From the NCBI RefSeq assembly GCF_016461705.1, contig NZ_JAEMHW010000001.1:310001-374000 (forward strand): a DNA stretch of 64,000 nucleotides, read 5' to 3'. Source of the stretch: Streptococcus vicugnae. GTDB taxonomy: Bacteria > Bacillota > Bacilli > Lactobacillales > Streptococcaceae. Shown piece after piece: positions 49,810 through 58,477 of the stretch. Below the pieces are notes generated by a model that did not search any database, was not told where the DNA came from, and worked only from the letters and a program-made list of their open reading frames with translations. How positions within the stretch are numbered: the first letter of the stretch is position 1; the number at the start of each line of letters is the position of its first letter. Both the position numbers and the translations under genes were made by a program.

Positions 49810-50472
49810 TTATTTGTCGACAATAGCATCAATCTTGCCATCTTTTAAATAAATGACCTTATCTGCATACTTTTCAAATTCAGCATTGTGCGTTACCATA
49901 ACGACGGCAACGTCCTTATCAGCAGATGTTTCTTTTAACAGTTCAATAATTTTCTGTCCTGTCTTCGAATCAAGCGCACCTGTTGGCTCATCACACAAGA
50001 GAAGTTTTGGTTTCTTAGCTAAAGCTCTAGCGATGGACACGCGCTGCATTTCACCACCAGATAACTGATTAGGGAAATTATTTTTACGATGACTAAGTCC
50101 AACTTTTTCCAAATAGTGTTCAGACTGCTTCGCATTTTTAGTCAATTGAGCAGCAATACTGATGTTTTCTAAGGCGGTTAAACTTGGCACAAGATTATAA
50201 AACTGGAAGACAAAGCCAACAACATCTTTACGATATTTTGATAACTCTTTATCATTTAGACGTGTCACATCCGTATCCTCAAACATAAAATTACCACTTG
50301 TCGCTTGATCCATACCACCGAGTAAATTTAACATGGTACTTTTTCCAGATCCAGAAGGACCCAAAATGATGGTAAACTTACCTTTCTCAATTGAAAAAGA
50401 AACATCATCTAGAGCCTTAACCTCTTGATCTCCAACCTGATAAATCTTACTAATATTTTGAAATGTAATCAT
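49810..50472 (-). CDS. ABC transporter ATP-binding protein, MacB/LolD type
   Basis: 220 residues. Walker [10 protein letters not shown] (residues about 39-47), Q-loop, [15 protein letters not shown] signature, Walker [13 protein letters not shown] and the H-loop MVTHN are all intact. It pairs with the FtsX-type permease downstream. MacB-like pairs commonly export bacteriocins, glycolipids or signal molecules or give antimicrobial resistance. The preceding ORF ends eight bases upstream. AGGAG precedes the ATG. Confidence 0.95.
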   Translation of the reverse strand: MITFQNISKIYQVGDQEVKALDDVSFSIEKGKFTIILGPSGSGKSTMLNLLGGMDQATSGNFMFEDTDVTRLNDKELSKYRKDVVGFVFQFYNLVPSLTALENISIAAQLTKNAKQSEHYLEKVGLSHRKNNFPNQLSGGEMQRVSIARALAKKPKLLLCDEPTGALDSKTGQKIIELLKETSADKDVAVVMVTHNAEFEKYADKVIYLKDGKIDAIVDK

Positions 50473-50480
50473 TTTTTCTC

Positions 50481-51257
50481 CTAAAATTCTGTCAAAAACT
50501 TCACTTTTTCTTTCAATGATGGTTCCTTATATTGTTCAATAATGCGTTTTGACACCGCTTCTCTGTTACTTGCAATGATTTCCTCCGCTTTAGCAACAGC
50601 TTCCTTAATTGGAACTACGATTGGCAGGTCGTAGTGTTTGATAATTTTTTCCAAGCGTTCCTCTTGGCTGCCAGTTACTAGCTCAGGCTTCTTCCCAATT
50701 GCCATAAAGCCTTCTTGAATTTCAATATCAGATAGTGTTCGATACTTTTCAGAAACTGGTCGATGACCATCAGGATCCATGGCAAATTCCACCGGTAAAT
50801 GAACCACATCTGTGTACCACATTTTCGAATGCATTTTAGCGACTTGACCATAGGCGTCCATGTATTTGCGATAGAAATTTTTCCCAGGAATTCCTAAAAT
50901 CGCTTTAGAAAGTCTATGAATAAATTTCGCTCCTGGATTCAATCCAATTTTTAAGCGTACCGTTCCGTAAATCCACTCATTAAGTACCGAACCATCTGAA
51001 ATAAAGCTAGAATTTTCTTTGTATAGAATTGCTTCTTCTCGTATTCTCTCTTCAAATCTCTTTAATCCCAAAGTCATCAGCTCGGTTGCATTCATGTCTT
51101 GAAATCTCCTACCTGGATAAATTTCGGTTAGAATTTCACGAGCTGATAAGGCATTAATCAACGGTATCCCAGTTGCAATCGATAGAGCAGTTGCCGTTGT
51201 TGTTTTCCCAGTTGAATATGTTCCCGAAATAACCAGTCTAATTTCCCTTTTGTACAT
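50481..51257 (-). CDS. P-loop ATP-binding protein, NadR-like AAA family
   Basis: 258 residues. The P-loop GTYSTGKTT is at residues 12-20, a likely Walker B-type acidic site in SDGSVLNEWIYG, and a long basic tail. The fold resembles the NadR nicotinamide-riboside kinase/AAA_28 group. The substrate is unknown. The ATG lies three bases after the AvrD stop, with AGGAGAA inside the end of that gene, so the two are translationally coupled. That suggests it activates a precursor or modifies the AvrD product, but this is inference. Confidence 0.8.
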   Translation of the reverse strand: MYKREIRLVISGTYSTGKTTTATALSIATGIPLINALSAREILTEIYPGRRFQDMNATELMTLGLKRFEERIREEAILYKENSSFISDGSVLNEWIYGTVRLKIGLNPGAKFIHRLSKAILGIPGKNFYRKYMDAYGQVAKMHSKMWYTDVVHLPVEFAMDPDGHRPVSEKYRTLSDIEIQEGFMAIGKKPELVTGSQEERLEKIIKHYDLPIVVPIKEAVAKAEEIIASNREAVSKRIIEQYKEPSLKEKVKFLTEF

Positions 51258-51260
51258 TTG

Positions 51261-52169
51261 TTATTCTCCTAAATCAGGTAATTGATGAGCAATTTTACTT
51301 GAAATACAAATGCGATTTTTTGTATCAGCACCAGACATTTCAAAAATTTTCCAATTATGGCCTTTCATATCAATTAACTTGTTTTTTCTGATTTTTCCTA
51401 ATAATTCAATCTCATCGACAGGAATCGGATGAGCTAACTCAGCAGTCACATTTTTCATCCACAATGTCTGACTACAGTCTCTATCAATATTATCAGCGTG
51501 ATAAGCTAACATCTCAGCCATTTGTGAAAATACAATCAACAATTCTAATAAAGAATAGCAATGAGAAAAATTAGCCGATATTCCTTTATAATCAACTAAT
51601 TGACTATTTGCTCTATTTGCCTTACAAAAGATTGAACATTTATCTGCCGTATCAAGCGTATCTAGGAAACTAATATCGTAAATATCATGTTGAATATTTT
51701 TTAAATGATTACTAATAAATCCTTCAAAATCTTCTCCTGCACCAGCTACTTTTCCTGAAGAATCAATATTTTTAAAAGTCACACTAACTTTCATGTCTAG
51801 AATCAAGACATTAAATAAGGCATAATCATTTTCAGTAACTGAGCTCTTTAAAATGAGGGGAATTTCATTTAAATTCTCAATTGGCTTCATACCAGACTTG
51901 ATTTCAAATTTAGTCAAGAAATAACTACTTGAATCTTCTCCGATAGATTCCAAATACTTTTCAGCCAATAAGCTAGCTAAAATAACACCATCCAGAGTAC
52001 TCAAATGCGGTTGTACTTCTTGCTGTGACTTACTTGACCAAGTACCACTGTGACTAATTGAACCAAATAGATTATCATCAATCTTAGTTACACCATATAG
52101 AGTTCTCTTGTGCCCATCACCAAAATATCTTTGGCGATGATCACCTAACAATGCATCAACATTTGCCAT
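51261..52169 (-). CDS. AvrD-family enzyme (syringolide synthase-like)
   Basis: 302 residues. It matches AvrD by the N-terminal block LLGDHRQRYFGDGHKR and by PHLSTLDGVILASLLAEKYLE. In Pseudomonas syringae AvrD directs formation of syringolides, acyl-sugar-derived elicitors, from beta-ketoacyl and xylulose precursors. The start at 52169 has AGGAG at seven bases. The longer open frame begins before the ribosome binding site. It follows a sensor kinase/response regulator pair and precedes an ATP-binding protein and ABC exporter. The product in this organism is not predictable from sequence. Confidence 0.8.
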   Translation of the reverse strand: MANVDALLGDHRQRYFGDGHKRTLYGVTKIDDNLFGSISHSGTWSSKSQQEVQPHLSTLDGVILASLLAEKYLESIGEDSSSYFLTKFEIKSGMKPIENLNEIPLILKSSVTENDYALFNVLILDMKVSVTFKNIDSSGKVAGAGEDFEGFISNHLKNIQHDIYDISFLDTLDTADKCSIFCKANRANSQLVDYKGISANFSHCYSLLELLIVFSQMAEMLAYHADNIDRDCSQTLWMKNVTAELAHPIPVDEIELLGKIRKNKLIDMKGHNWKIFEMSGADTKNRICISSKIAHQLPDLGE

Positions 52170-52221
52170 CCATCTTCTCCTTTTCCATTTTTCCTTTACG
52201 TATCCATCATACAAGAGCAAC

Positions 52222-52257
52222 AAAAAACAGACATCCGTAATTTACGAATATCTGTTT
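52222..52257 (-). terminator. Strong hairpin with U tract between regulator and avrD genes
   Basis: Arms at 52225-52240 and 52242-52257 pair along nearly all 16 positions when read as minus-strand RNA, where the apparent mismatches become G-U pairs. Six T follow directly. It lies 18 bp after the regulator stop and 50 bp before the AvrD start. It is either a terminator or a regulated attenuator, because no clear separate promoter for avrD is visible. Confidence 0.8.
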
Positions 52258-52274
52258 ACCTTTTTGGTTCCGTA

Positions 52275-52874
52275 TTATACTAATTTTAATTTAACAGCTT
52301 CGCGCACTGCCCCCACTCGACCTGTAACATTTAATTTTGTACAAATGTTGGTTACATGGGTATCAACCGTTCGACGGCTAATAAATAATTCCTTAGCAAT
52401 TTGTGCATTAGAATATTCTTCAGCAATCAAGCTCAAAATTTTTAGCTCAACTTCTGTCAACAAATGATTTTCCTGACCTTCCAATAAAGTATCTGGAATC
52501 ACACAATTACCGTTAGCAACATTGATAATGGTGCTTGTTAAGTCTGTACATGACGTTTCTTTTGGCAAAAATGCCTTCACTCCGAGCTCATTGGCGCGCT
52601 TATGCAAGATTGGCTCATAAAAACCTGAAATCAGAATAATCTTTGGAAATTCAATATGCATTTGCTTTAATTGTTCAATCAAGTCAAACCCGTGAATGTC
52701 TTTTAACATCAAATCCATGATTAAAACATCCACTTTCTTACACAGCAAACAAAGTTTTAACTCTTCTACCTCTGTAAATGCCCCAACAATATCAAACTTT
52801 TCTGCTTGAGATAACTGTGTGCAAATGCCTTGTAAAACCAACTCATGGTCATCAATCACTGCTATTCTTATCAT
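52275..52874 (-). CDS. LuxR-family (NarL/ComA-type) response regulator
   Basis: 199 residues. Receiver domain with Asp8/Asp9, phosphoacceptor Asp54 in IMDLML, a Ser near 83 and Lys near 104. The C-terminal LuxR helix-turn-helix contains EYSNAQIAKELFISRRTVDTHVTNICTKL. It overlaps the kinase gene by 23 bases, so the pair is one unit. Likely targets are the avrD genes downstream and perhaps its own promoter. A LuxR operator was not found with confidence. Confidence 0.93.
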   Translation of the reverse strand: MIRIAVIDDHELVLQGICTQLSQAEKFDIVGAFTEVEELKLCLLCKKVDVLIMDLMLKDIHGFDLIEQLKQMHIEFPKIILISGFYEPILHKRANELGVKAFLPKETSCTDLTSTIINVANGNCVIPDTLLEGQENHLLTEVELKILSLIAEEYSNAQIAKELFISRRTVDTHVTNICTKLNVTGRVGAVREAVKLKLV

Positions 52875-54624
52875 TTTTATCTCCTTTCGGCAATAGCATC
52901 CTTACTCTCGTTGGTGATTTTTCAATCTGTAACTCTCCGCCAAGAAGAACTAGTTTTTCAGCAATCACATTAAGTCCAAAATGACTTTTATGATCATCAG
53001 ATCGTTCAATAAATTCTCCATCATCTACTACTTCAACCACAACCTGTTCAGCGGTCTCAAAAAGAGATAATTTAATTTGCTTAGCATTACCATGCATAAT
53101 ACTATTAGTAATTAATTCCTTGATCGATCGCAAAATGAAATTGCTCACACGACTTTCAAAAGGCAAACGCTCAAAAGCTAGTTCATGTTCAATCAGAACA
53201 GGTTCTTCTTTTTGGAATTTATTCAAAAGTTCTAAAATTGCATTTTTTAATCCTAATTCCTTGATCATCAGAGGATAAATGTTAGAACACAATTCACGCA
53301 ACTCAAAAACCACATCGTCTAAAGTATTTAAGACTTCACCTTTATTGATGCTGTCTTCAGATTCTATTTGTTTCTTATGGTAAATAACTTCTTGAATAAT
53401 GGTGTCATGAATAGTGATGGCAATGTCCTCACGTTCCATCTCAACAGCAGAAAAAATCGTCTGCCTATCCAAGCGATAGTTCAATTGTTTTGCCATATCC
53501 ATAAAATCTTTGATGATAGGTAGGGAACAAAGAAGAAATAAAAAACAATAAATGGCCACGAACCATACTGGCATAAATTGCATCATAACCGCAAAAGATA
53601 CCATGACAAAAGTTGATACAATAGCTACCAGAATATATACCACAGGTAAAGGCAGAGGCGTTCTCGTCATCGTTAAGCGATTGACGATTAAATGATTGAC
53701 AGCCCCAGTTATTGGGAGAAATAACAAAGGAATGGTACATGAGAAAGGAAGGTCATACGGTAATGGAAAAATATAGCCAATGAATAAAGGAATTAAACTA
53801 AGTATGGTTAATAATATAAGATTAACCTTCTGCAAAAGAAAAGATGAGTAATCCTTTACCAAAGAAAGAGCAGCTAAAATCAGTAAAAACGAAAAGCTAA
53901 CGTAAAACACCCCATTAGATAAGTATTTAACAACAATCAATGGAAGAGAAAATTGCTCAACCAAAGCAAAAATCAGCATGGTTATCAGTGAATATGAAAT
54001 AACAATTCTTGAAAACACAGATAATTTTGTTGCTTCTTCTTTTAACACACTTGCTCGCCAGAAAACATCAGTGAAGAAAGGCAATAAAGTAATATAGGAA
54101 ACCACAAAGAAGCGTCCCAAAGTATTGCCCATACTTGAAGGAATCAACGAGCTCAGAAAAAAGGCTGTCGCAATTAAAAACAAACTATAGCGTCTACTCG
54201 TCTTACTCGACTTATCTTTTTTCAAAGGTAGTATTGCCCAGATCAGTAAAACCAAAGCTATGCTCTCAAAAATGACAAATAAAGAATCAAAAGACTTCTT
54301 TTCCTTAAAAGAAATACGCTTTTCTTGCTGATTATGTTCAACAAGAATTGATTTTGCCTGTTCAACAATCAACCATTTATTCAGCAAAACGTTTTTGCTG
54401 CTCTCTTGCTGATCAATTTTTAAAAGAAAATCTCCTTCAGAAAGTTCTGTTTCCTTGGCTAAGCCGCCATTGTGAATATCTGTAACTCGCCAATTACCAT
54501 TCTTAAAATCAGCTTCAACTCCCAGATAATGGTGATGGCTTGTAAAAGCAAAATAATACGCCCCAATCACTAAAAATATCAGCAAGGATATTCTCAGCCA
54601 AACTTTCTTACTTATCCTAAACAT
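52852..54624 (-). CDS. ComP-like sensor histidine kinase with extracellular PDZ domain
   Basis: 590 residues. After one N-terminal helix (about 9-28), a PDZ-like segment (VEADFKNGNWRVTDIHNGG, LSEGDFLLKID) is predicted outside the cell, then about eight membrane helices (residues 110-370). The cytoplasmic part has a HisKA_3 motif with His406 in ITIHDTIIQE and an HATPase domain (LITNSIMHGNA N-box, HFGLNVIAEKL). Bacillus ComP has the same layout and senses ComX. The ligand here is unknown. A tiny ORF precedes it. RBS AAAGGAG. Confidence 0.9.
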   Translation of the reverse strand: MFRISKKVWLRISLLIFLVIGAYYFAFTSHHHYLGVEADFKNGNWRVTDIHNGGLAKETELSEGDFLLKIDQQESSKNVLLNKWLIVEQAKSILVEHNQQEKRISFKEKKSFDSLFVIFESIALVLLIWAILPLKKDKSSKTSRRYSLFLIATAFFLSSLIPSSMGNTLGRFFVVSYITLLPFFTDVFWRASVLKEEATKLSVFSRIVISYSLITMLIFALVEQFSLPLIVVKYLSNGVFYVSFSFLLILAALSLVKDYSSFLLQKVNLILLTILSLIPLFIGYIFPLPYDLPFSCTIPLLFLPITGAVNHLIVNRLTMTRTPLPLPVVYILVAIVSTFVMVSFAVMMQFMPVWFVAIYCFLFLLCSLPIIKDFMDMAKQLNYRLDRQTIFSAVEMEREDIAITIHDTIIQEVIYHKKQIESEDSINKGEVLNTLDDVVFELRELCSNIYPLMIKELGLKNAILELLNKFQKEEPVLIEHELAFERLPFESRVSNFILRSIKELITNSIMHGNAKQIKLSLFETAEQVVVEVVDDGEFIERSDDHKSHFGLNVIAEKLVLLGGELQIEKSPTRVRMLLPKGDKNDKNSSD

Positions 54625-54643
54625 CTCTCAACTCCTTTACCAT
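54617..54643 (-). CDS. Possible eight-codon upstream ORF overlapping the kinase start
   Basis: MVKELRDV followed by TAG, with GAGGAG four bases before its ATG. It ends five bases past the ATG of the kinase gene, so ribosomes finishing it could re-initiate. The kinase has its own RBS inside this ORF. The support is its strong RBS and position only. Confidence 0.3.
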   Translation of the reverse strand: MVKELRDV

Positions 54644-54673
54644 AAAACTCCTCAAATCGTGTGATATGGAACT

Positions 54674-54682
54674 ATTATAGCA
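54674..54682 (-). promoter_or_regulatory. Extended -10 promoter of the kinase-regulator operon
   Basis: TGCTATAAT on the minus strand, about 50 bp upstream of the kinase ATG. No -35 consensus is evident. It lies downstream of the terminator at 54744-54770, so the operon is transcribed independently of the Spx-like gene. Confidence 0.55.
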
Positions 54683-54743
54683 AAAAATATCATGAAATAA
54701 GATAGAACTATTAAATATTCTGATTTTTTAAGGAATGCAAAAC

Positions 54744-54770
54744 TAAAAAAATCCTGAGCAAACTCAGGAA
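54744..54770 (-). terminator. Terminator after the Spx-like gene
   Basis: TCCTGAG / CTCAGGA with CAAA loop, followed on the minus strand by a T run. Confidence 0.88.
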
Positions 54771-54777
54771 AACTTTC

Positions 54778-55134
54778 TTAGTTTTTCAATAATTCCGCAT
54801 ATGACTTACGGTGACCAAGTTGCAAGACTTTACCATCTTTAACTAAAACAGGACGCTTAATCAACATACCATCAGAAGCAAGTAAATCAGCAGCTTCATC
54901 AACCGTTAAGCCATCAACTTTGTCTTTCAAGCCAAGTGCACGATAAGCTTGACCACTAGTGTTGAAAAAGTTTTTGATTGTAAAAGAAGAATTTTCAATC
55001 CATGACTTAATTTGATCAGCCTTTGGTGTATCGAGCGTGATATCAATCGCTTCAAAATCAGCCCCTAATTCTTTCAATTCTGCTTTAGCACGACGACATG
55101 TGCTACATTTTGGGTATTCGTAAAAAGTAAACAT
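54778..55134 (-). CDS. ArsC/Spx/MgsR-family protein
   Basis: 118 residues, thioredoxin-like fold. The redox motif CSTC is at residues 10-13 and is followed by RRAKAELKELG, and the C-terminal IKRPVLVKDGKVLQLG is conserved. It resembles streptococcal Spx/ArsC proteins. It lacks the signature for a clear assignment to SpxA1/A2. It overlaps the ogt stop by one base and is the last gene of the DUF6440-ogt unit. Confidence 0.85.
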   Translation of the reverse strand: MFTFYEYPKCSTCRRAKAELKELGADFEAIDITLDTPKADQIKSWIENSSFTIKNFFNTSGQAYRALGLKDKVDGLTVDEAADLLASDGMLIKRPVLVKDGKVLQLGHRKSYAELLKN

Positions 55135-55643
55135 TATTCTTCCTCTTTTCTAAAAATAGCATTTTCATGCTCTAAAAGCCAACGTTTTCGCTCGATGCCT
55201 CCAGCATAACCAGTTAACTGCCCTTGACTACCTAAAACACGGTGACAAGGAACAATGATAGATAATGGATTTTTACCAACAGCACAGCCAACGGCTTGCG
55301 CCGAACTACAGTTAATTTGTTTAGCAATTTCTCCGTAAGTCATTGTTTGACCATAGGGAATTTGTGCTAAAATTGCCCAAACTTTCTTTTGAAAAGCAGT
55401 ACCTTCTGGCACTAAAGTTAAACGGCTAAGCTCAGGATTTTTTCCTGCAAAATAATCTTCCAGCCAAATTTCTATTTCATCTAAAAAGATATTACCTTCT
55501 TCAATTATTTGTTCTGTTTCATAGACACGCTCAAAGTATTTTTGCCCCTCAAAATAAACACCTAAAATTCCATCATCACCAGCTAGCAACGAAAGATCTC
55601 CAATAGGTGACGAAAAAAACTTTCGCTTAATTTTTCCTGACAT
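55134..55643 (-). CDS. ogt: Methylated-DNA-protein cysteine methyltransferase
   Basis: 169 residues. The active-site motif IVPCHRVLGSQGQLTGYAGG is complete, with the acceptor Cys in PCHR. The winged-helix SSAQAVGCAVGKNP inserts into DNA. It repairs O6-methylguanine by suicidal transfer. It is 12 bp downstream of a DUF6440 gene and one base from the Spx-like gene. Confidence 0.95.
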   Translation of the reverse strand: MSGKIKRKFFSSPIGDLSLLAGDDGILGVYFEGQKYFERVYETEQIIEEGNIFLDEIEIWLEDYFAGKNPELSRLTLVPEGTAFQKKVWAILAQIPYGQTMTYGEIAKQINCSSAQAVGCAVGKNPLSIIVPCHRVLGSQGQLTGYAGGIERKRWLLEHENAIFRKEEE

Positions 55644-55655
55644 TTTAACTACCTC

Positions 55656-55883
55656 TTATAAGCTATTATCTTTCCAACGCTCATTGATTTTAGGAGTTCC
55701 ATCAGAATTAAGTAAAGGTGTTATCCCTGAAGGATCACCAAGTCCACCAATAACTTCAAGATACTCAACCCCAGTTTCACGGTCAACTAGCAAAGTTAAA
55801 TTTTGTTTTTTATTATCAAACTGAATACTGAAAAATCGTTCTTTCAACTGCTTTTGATAGTCTCTTAATTCTTTTTTCTCCAT
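55656..55883 (-). CDS. DUF6440-like small protein
   Basis: 75 residues. It has DRETGVEYLEVIGG and GITPLLNSDGTPKI, the pattern of DUF6440 proteins as I know it. No transmembrane segment, no known role. RBS AAAGGAG precedes the ATG, and 12 bp separate it from ogt, so the genes are likely co-transcribed. Confidence 0.65.
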   Translation of the reverse strand: MEKKELRDYQKQLKERFFSIQFDNKKQNLTLLVDRETGVEYLEVIGGLGDPSGITPLLNSDGTPKINERWKDNSL

Positions 55884-55930
55884 GATAAATCTCCTTTAAA
55901 TCATTTTCCTCATTATATCAAATAAATACA

Positions 55931-55958
55931 AAAAGAGCCGAGATTTAATCTCAGCTCA
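55931..55958 (-). terminator. Terminator after serA
   Basis: Ten-base stem GAGCTGAGAT / ATCTCGGCTC (one G-U pair) on the minus strand with a three-base loop and TTTTT. Confidence 0.88.
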
Positions 55959-55964
55959 TCTTAA

Positions 55965-57143
55965 TTATTTCTTAGCAATTAAACGAACACGTACGATATT
56001 GTCGCTCGCTTCAAAGTTAGCTACCAAGTGATCAACTTTGGCTTTATCTGTTTCATCAAGATCAAGAAGGGTATAAGCATAATCACCTTTTGAACGGTTG
56101 ATGATATTATCAATGTTAATGCCAAGTTCAGATACCGCTGTTGAAATTTTAGCCACGATATTTGGAACATTTTTATTAATAAGAGTAATACGATATGGTG
56201 CTGTCAAAGCTTGATGGACATTAGGGAAATTAACTGAATTAGTGATTTCACCTGTTTCCATAAATTGACGAATGGTTTTACCAGCCATAATCGCACAGTT
56301 CAACTCAGCTTCTGCTGTAGAACCACCCACGTGAGGGAAAACAGTGATTTTATCTTTGTTGAGCAATTCTTCAGTACCGAAGTCAGTGATATAGCGTTTA
56401 ACCACACCAGCTTCAATAGCTTCAAATAATGCTGCATTGTCAACCAATTCACCACGCGCAAAGTTAATAACGACAGTTCCCTTTTGCATCAATCCAAAAG
56501 CTTCACTATCAAATGTATTACGAGTTTCATCTGTCAATGGTACGTGAACAGTAATGTAGTCACAGTTAGCAAAAATTTCTTTGACATCATCTACACGTTT
56601 AACATGGTGAGAAATGTTCCAAGCTGTTTCAATAGAAACATATGGGTCATAGCCCAAGACATTCATCCCAAGGCGTTGTGCATAGTTGGCAATACGACCA
56701 CCGATTGCTCCAAGTCCAATAACACCAAGTGTTTTACCTGAGATTTCGCTACCAGCAAATTGTTTTTTTCCAGCTTCAACTTGTTTTGGAACATCATCTC
56801 CTGAAAGAGTATTTACCCAAGCGTTGGCAGCAATATAATCACGTGCTGACATCAAAATTGAAGCAAGTACTGCTTCTTTAACTGCATTGGCATTGGCACC
56901 TGGTGTGTTAAAGACCACAATCCCTGCAGCTGTTGCATCAGCAATTGGAATATTATTTGTTCCAGCACCGGCACGCGCAATTGCTTTCAGATTTTTCGTA
57001 AATTCAATCCCATGAAGGTTTTGACTACGAAGAATGAAAGCATCTGGATTTTCTGCTAAATCACCATCAATTTGGAAATGATTTCCTAATTCTTTAAGAC
57101 CTACTTGATTAATATTATTAAATGTTTTAACACTGTATACCAT
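55965..57143 (-). CDS. serA: D-3-phosphoglycerate dehydrogenase
   Basis: 392 residues, first step of serine synthesis from 3-phosphoglycerate. The NAD motif is GVIGLGAIGGRIANYA (about 141-156), the catalytic Arg/Glu/His are in NFARGELVDN, EEL and HVGGSTAEA. A C-terminal ACT domain (residues about 320-392) is present, without the extra intervening domain. It lies downstream of serC with a hairpin in the gap. No serB is seen. Confidence 0.95.
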   Translation of the reverse strand: MVYSVKTFNNINQVGLKELGNHFQIDGDLAENPDAFILRSQNLHGIEFTKNLKAIARAGAGTNNIPIADATAAGIVVFNTPGANANAVKEAVLASILMSARDYIAANAWVNTLSGDDVPKQVEAGKKQFAGSEISGKTLGVIGLGAIGGRIANYAQRLGMNVLGYDPYVSIETAWNISHHVKRVDDVKEIFANCDYITVHVPLTDETRNTFDSEAFGLMQKGTVVINFARGELVDNAALFEAIEAGVVKRYITDFGTEELLNKDKITVFPHVGGSTAEAELNCAIMAGKTIRQFMETGEITNSVNFPNVHQALTAPYRITLINKNVPNIVAKISTAVSELGINIDNIINRSKGDYAYTLLDLDETDKAKVDHLVANFEASDNIVRVRLIAKK

Positions 57144-57162
57144 ATTTTCCCCTTTACACCAA

Positions 57163-57187
57163 AAGTCTGGGATAAAATCTCAGACTT
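57163..57187 (-). terminator. Hairpin in the serC-serA spacer
   Basis: Eleven-base stem on the minus strand with AAGTCTGAGAT / ATCCCAGACTT arms and a three-base loop. Only a short T tail follows, so a partial terminator or attenuator is more likely than complete termination. Confidence 0.5.
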
Positions 57188-57251
57188 AATGGCTTATATC
57201 GCTATAAAAGAAACACGTTTATTACCCTAACCTACATAATCTACAGAAATC

Positions 57252-58343
57252 TTATTTATTTTCTGCTTCAAATTTTTTCATGAATTCAATCAAATCAAGC
57301 ACACCTTGGCGTGGGAATGCGTTATAAAGACTTGCACGCATACCACCAACTGAACGGTGACCTTTAATATTCTTGAATCCAAGTGGTGTTGCCTCAGCAA
57401 CAAACTTAGCATCAAGTTCTTTACTTGGTGTCACAAATGGAATGTTAGCCACTGAACGTTCTGCCGGATTCTTAACAGGATTTGTATAAAAATCTGATTG
57501 GTCGATGAAATCATACAAAAGACCTGATTTTTCACGGTTAGCAGCTTCCATCTTATCAACGCCACCAAATGCTTTCACCCATTCAAAGACGAGTTTTGCA
57601 ATATAAATACTGTATGCTGGTGGTGTATTGTAAAGTGATCCCGCTTCAGCTTGGATACGATAATCAAGCATAGCAGAAAGCGTTGGTTCGTCGTTCAAGA
57701 AGTCTTCACGAACAATAACAACTGTAACACCAGCAGGGCCAATATTCTTTTGAGCACCAGCATAAATCAAAGCAAAATCTTCAACATTATAGCGAACCGC
57801 TAAAATATTTGAAGACATATCAGCAACGATTGGCACACCATTAGTGTCAGGAAGGTCATAGATTGAAGTTCCTTCAATAGTGTTGTTTGTTGTGATATGA
57901 ACATAAGCAGCTTCTGGATCAATATCTTTTGGATCAAACGTAGGAATATGATCGTATACAGTATCTTCTGACGAGGCTAGGAGCAAGGGTTCAAAAGGAA
58001 CGGATTTGGACAATTTAACAGCTTCAGCATAAGCTTTTTTACCCCATGATCCACCAACTAGATAATATGCCTTACGTCCCTTAGCTAGGTTCAAAGGAAG
58101 CATAGTGAATTGTGTAGATGCTCCACCTTGAAGGAACATTACTTTGTAATTATCAGGAATTGCCATCAATTCACGCAATAATTTTTCAGCTTCTTTAATG
58201 ATATTATCAAACTCTTTGGAACGGTGGGACATTTCTAAAACACTCATGCCGCTACCTTGGTAGTCAAGCATTTCACGCTGTGCTTGTTCAAGCACTGGTT
58301 TTGGTAACACTGCAGGACCTGCAGAGAAATTGTAAATTGTCAT
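57252..58343 (-). CDS. serC: Phosphoserine aminotransferase
   Basis: 363 residues, class V PLP enzyme. The PLP lysine is in [12 protein letters not shown] (Lys near 197). N-terminal [15 protein letters not shown] and C-terminal [16 protein letters not shown] are characteristic. It converts 3-phosphohydroxypyruvate to phosphoserine. It precedes serA and is divergent from cutC. Confidence 0.96.
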   Translation of the reverse strand: MTIYNFSAGPAVLPKPVLEQAQREMLDYQGSGMSVLEMSHRSKEFDNIIKEAEKLLRELMAIPDNYKVMFLQGGASTQFTMLPLNLAKGRKAYYLVGGSWGKKAYAEAVKLSKSVPFEPLLLASSEDTVYDHIPTFDPKDIDPEAAYVHITTNNTIEGTSIYDLPDTNGVPIVADMSSNILAVRYNVEDFALIYAGAQKNIGPAGVTVVIVREDFLNDEPTLSAMLDYRIQAEAGSLYNTPPAYSIYIAKLVFEWVKAFGGVDKMEAANREKSGLLYDFIDQSDFYTNPVKNPAERSVANIPFVTPSKELDAKFVAEATPLGFKNIKGHRSVGGMRASLYNAFPRQGVLDLIEFMKKFEAENK

Positions 58344-58440
58344 AAAAATACCTCCGTATAATGGTATAAATTATATCACAATTTTCTGAATTTTGTAAAG
58401 ATTTTTACGGGTTTTTATCCAAAATATTTATAAACAATCA

Positions 58441-58449
58441 TGTTATAAT
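58441..58449 (+). promoter_or_regulatory. Extended -10 promoter of cutC
   Basis: TGTTATAAT, 29 bp upstream of the cutC ATG; AAGGAG follows as the ribosome binding site. No good -35 is seen. Confidence 0.55.
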
Positions 58450-58477
58450 AGTAAATAACAAACATTAAGGAGAAAAA

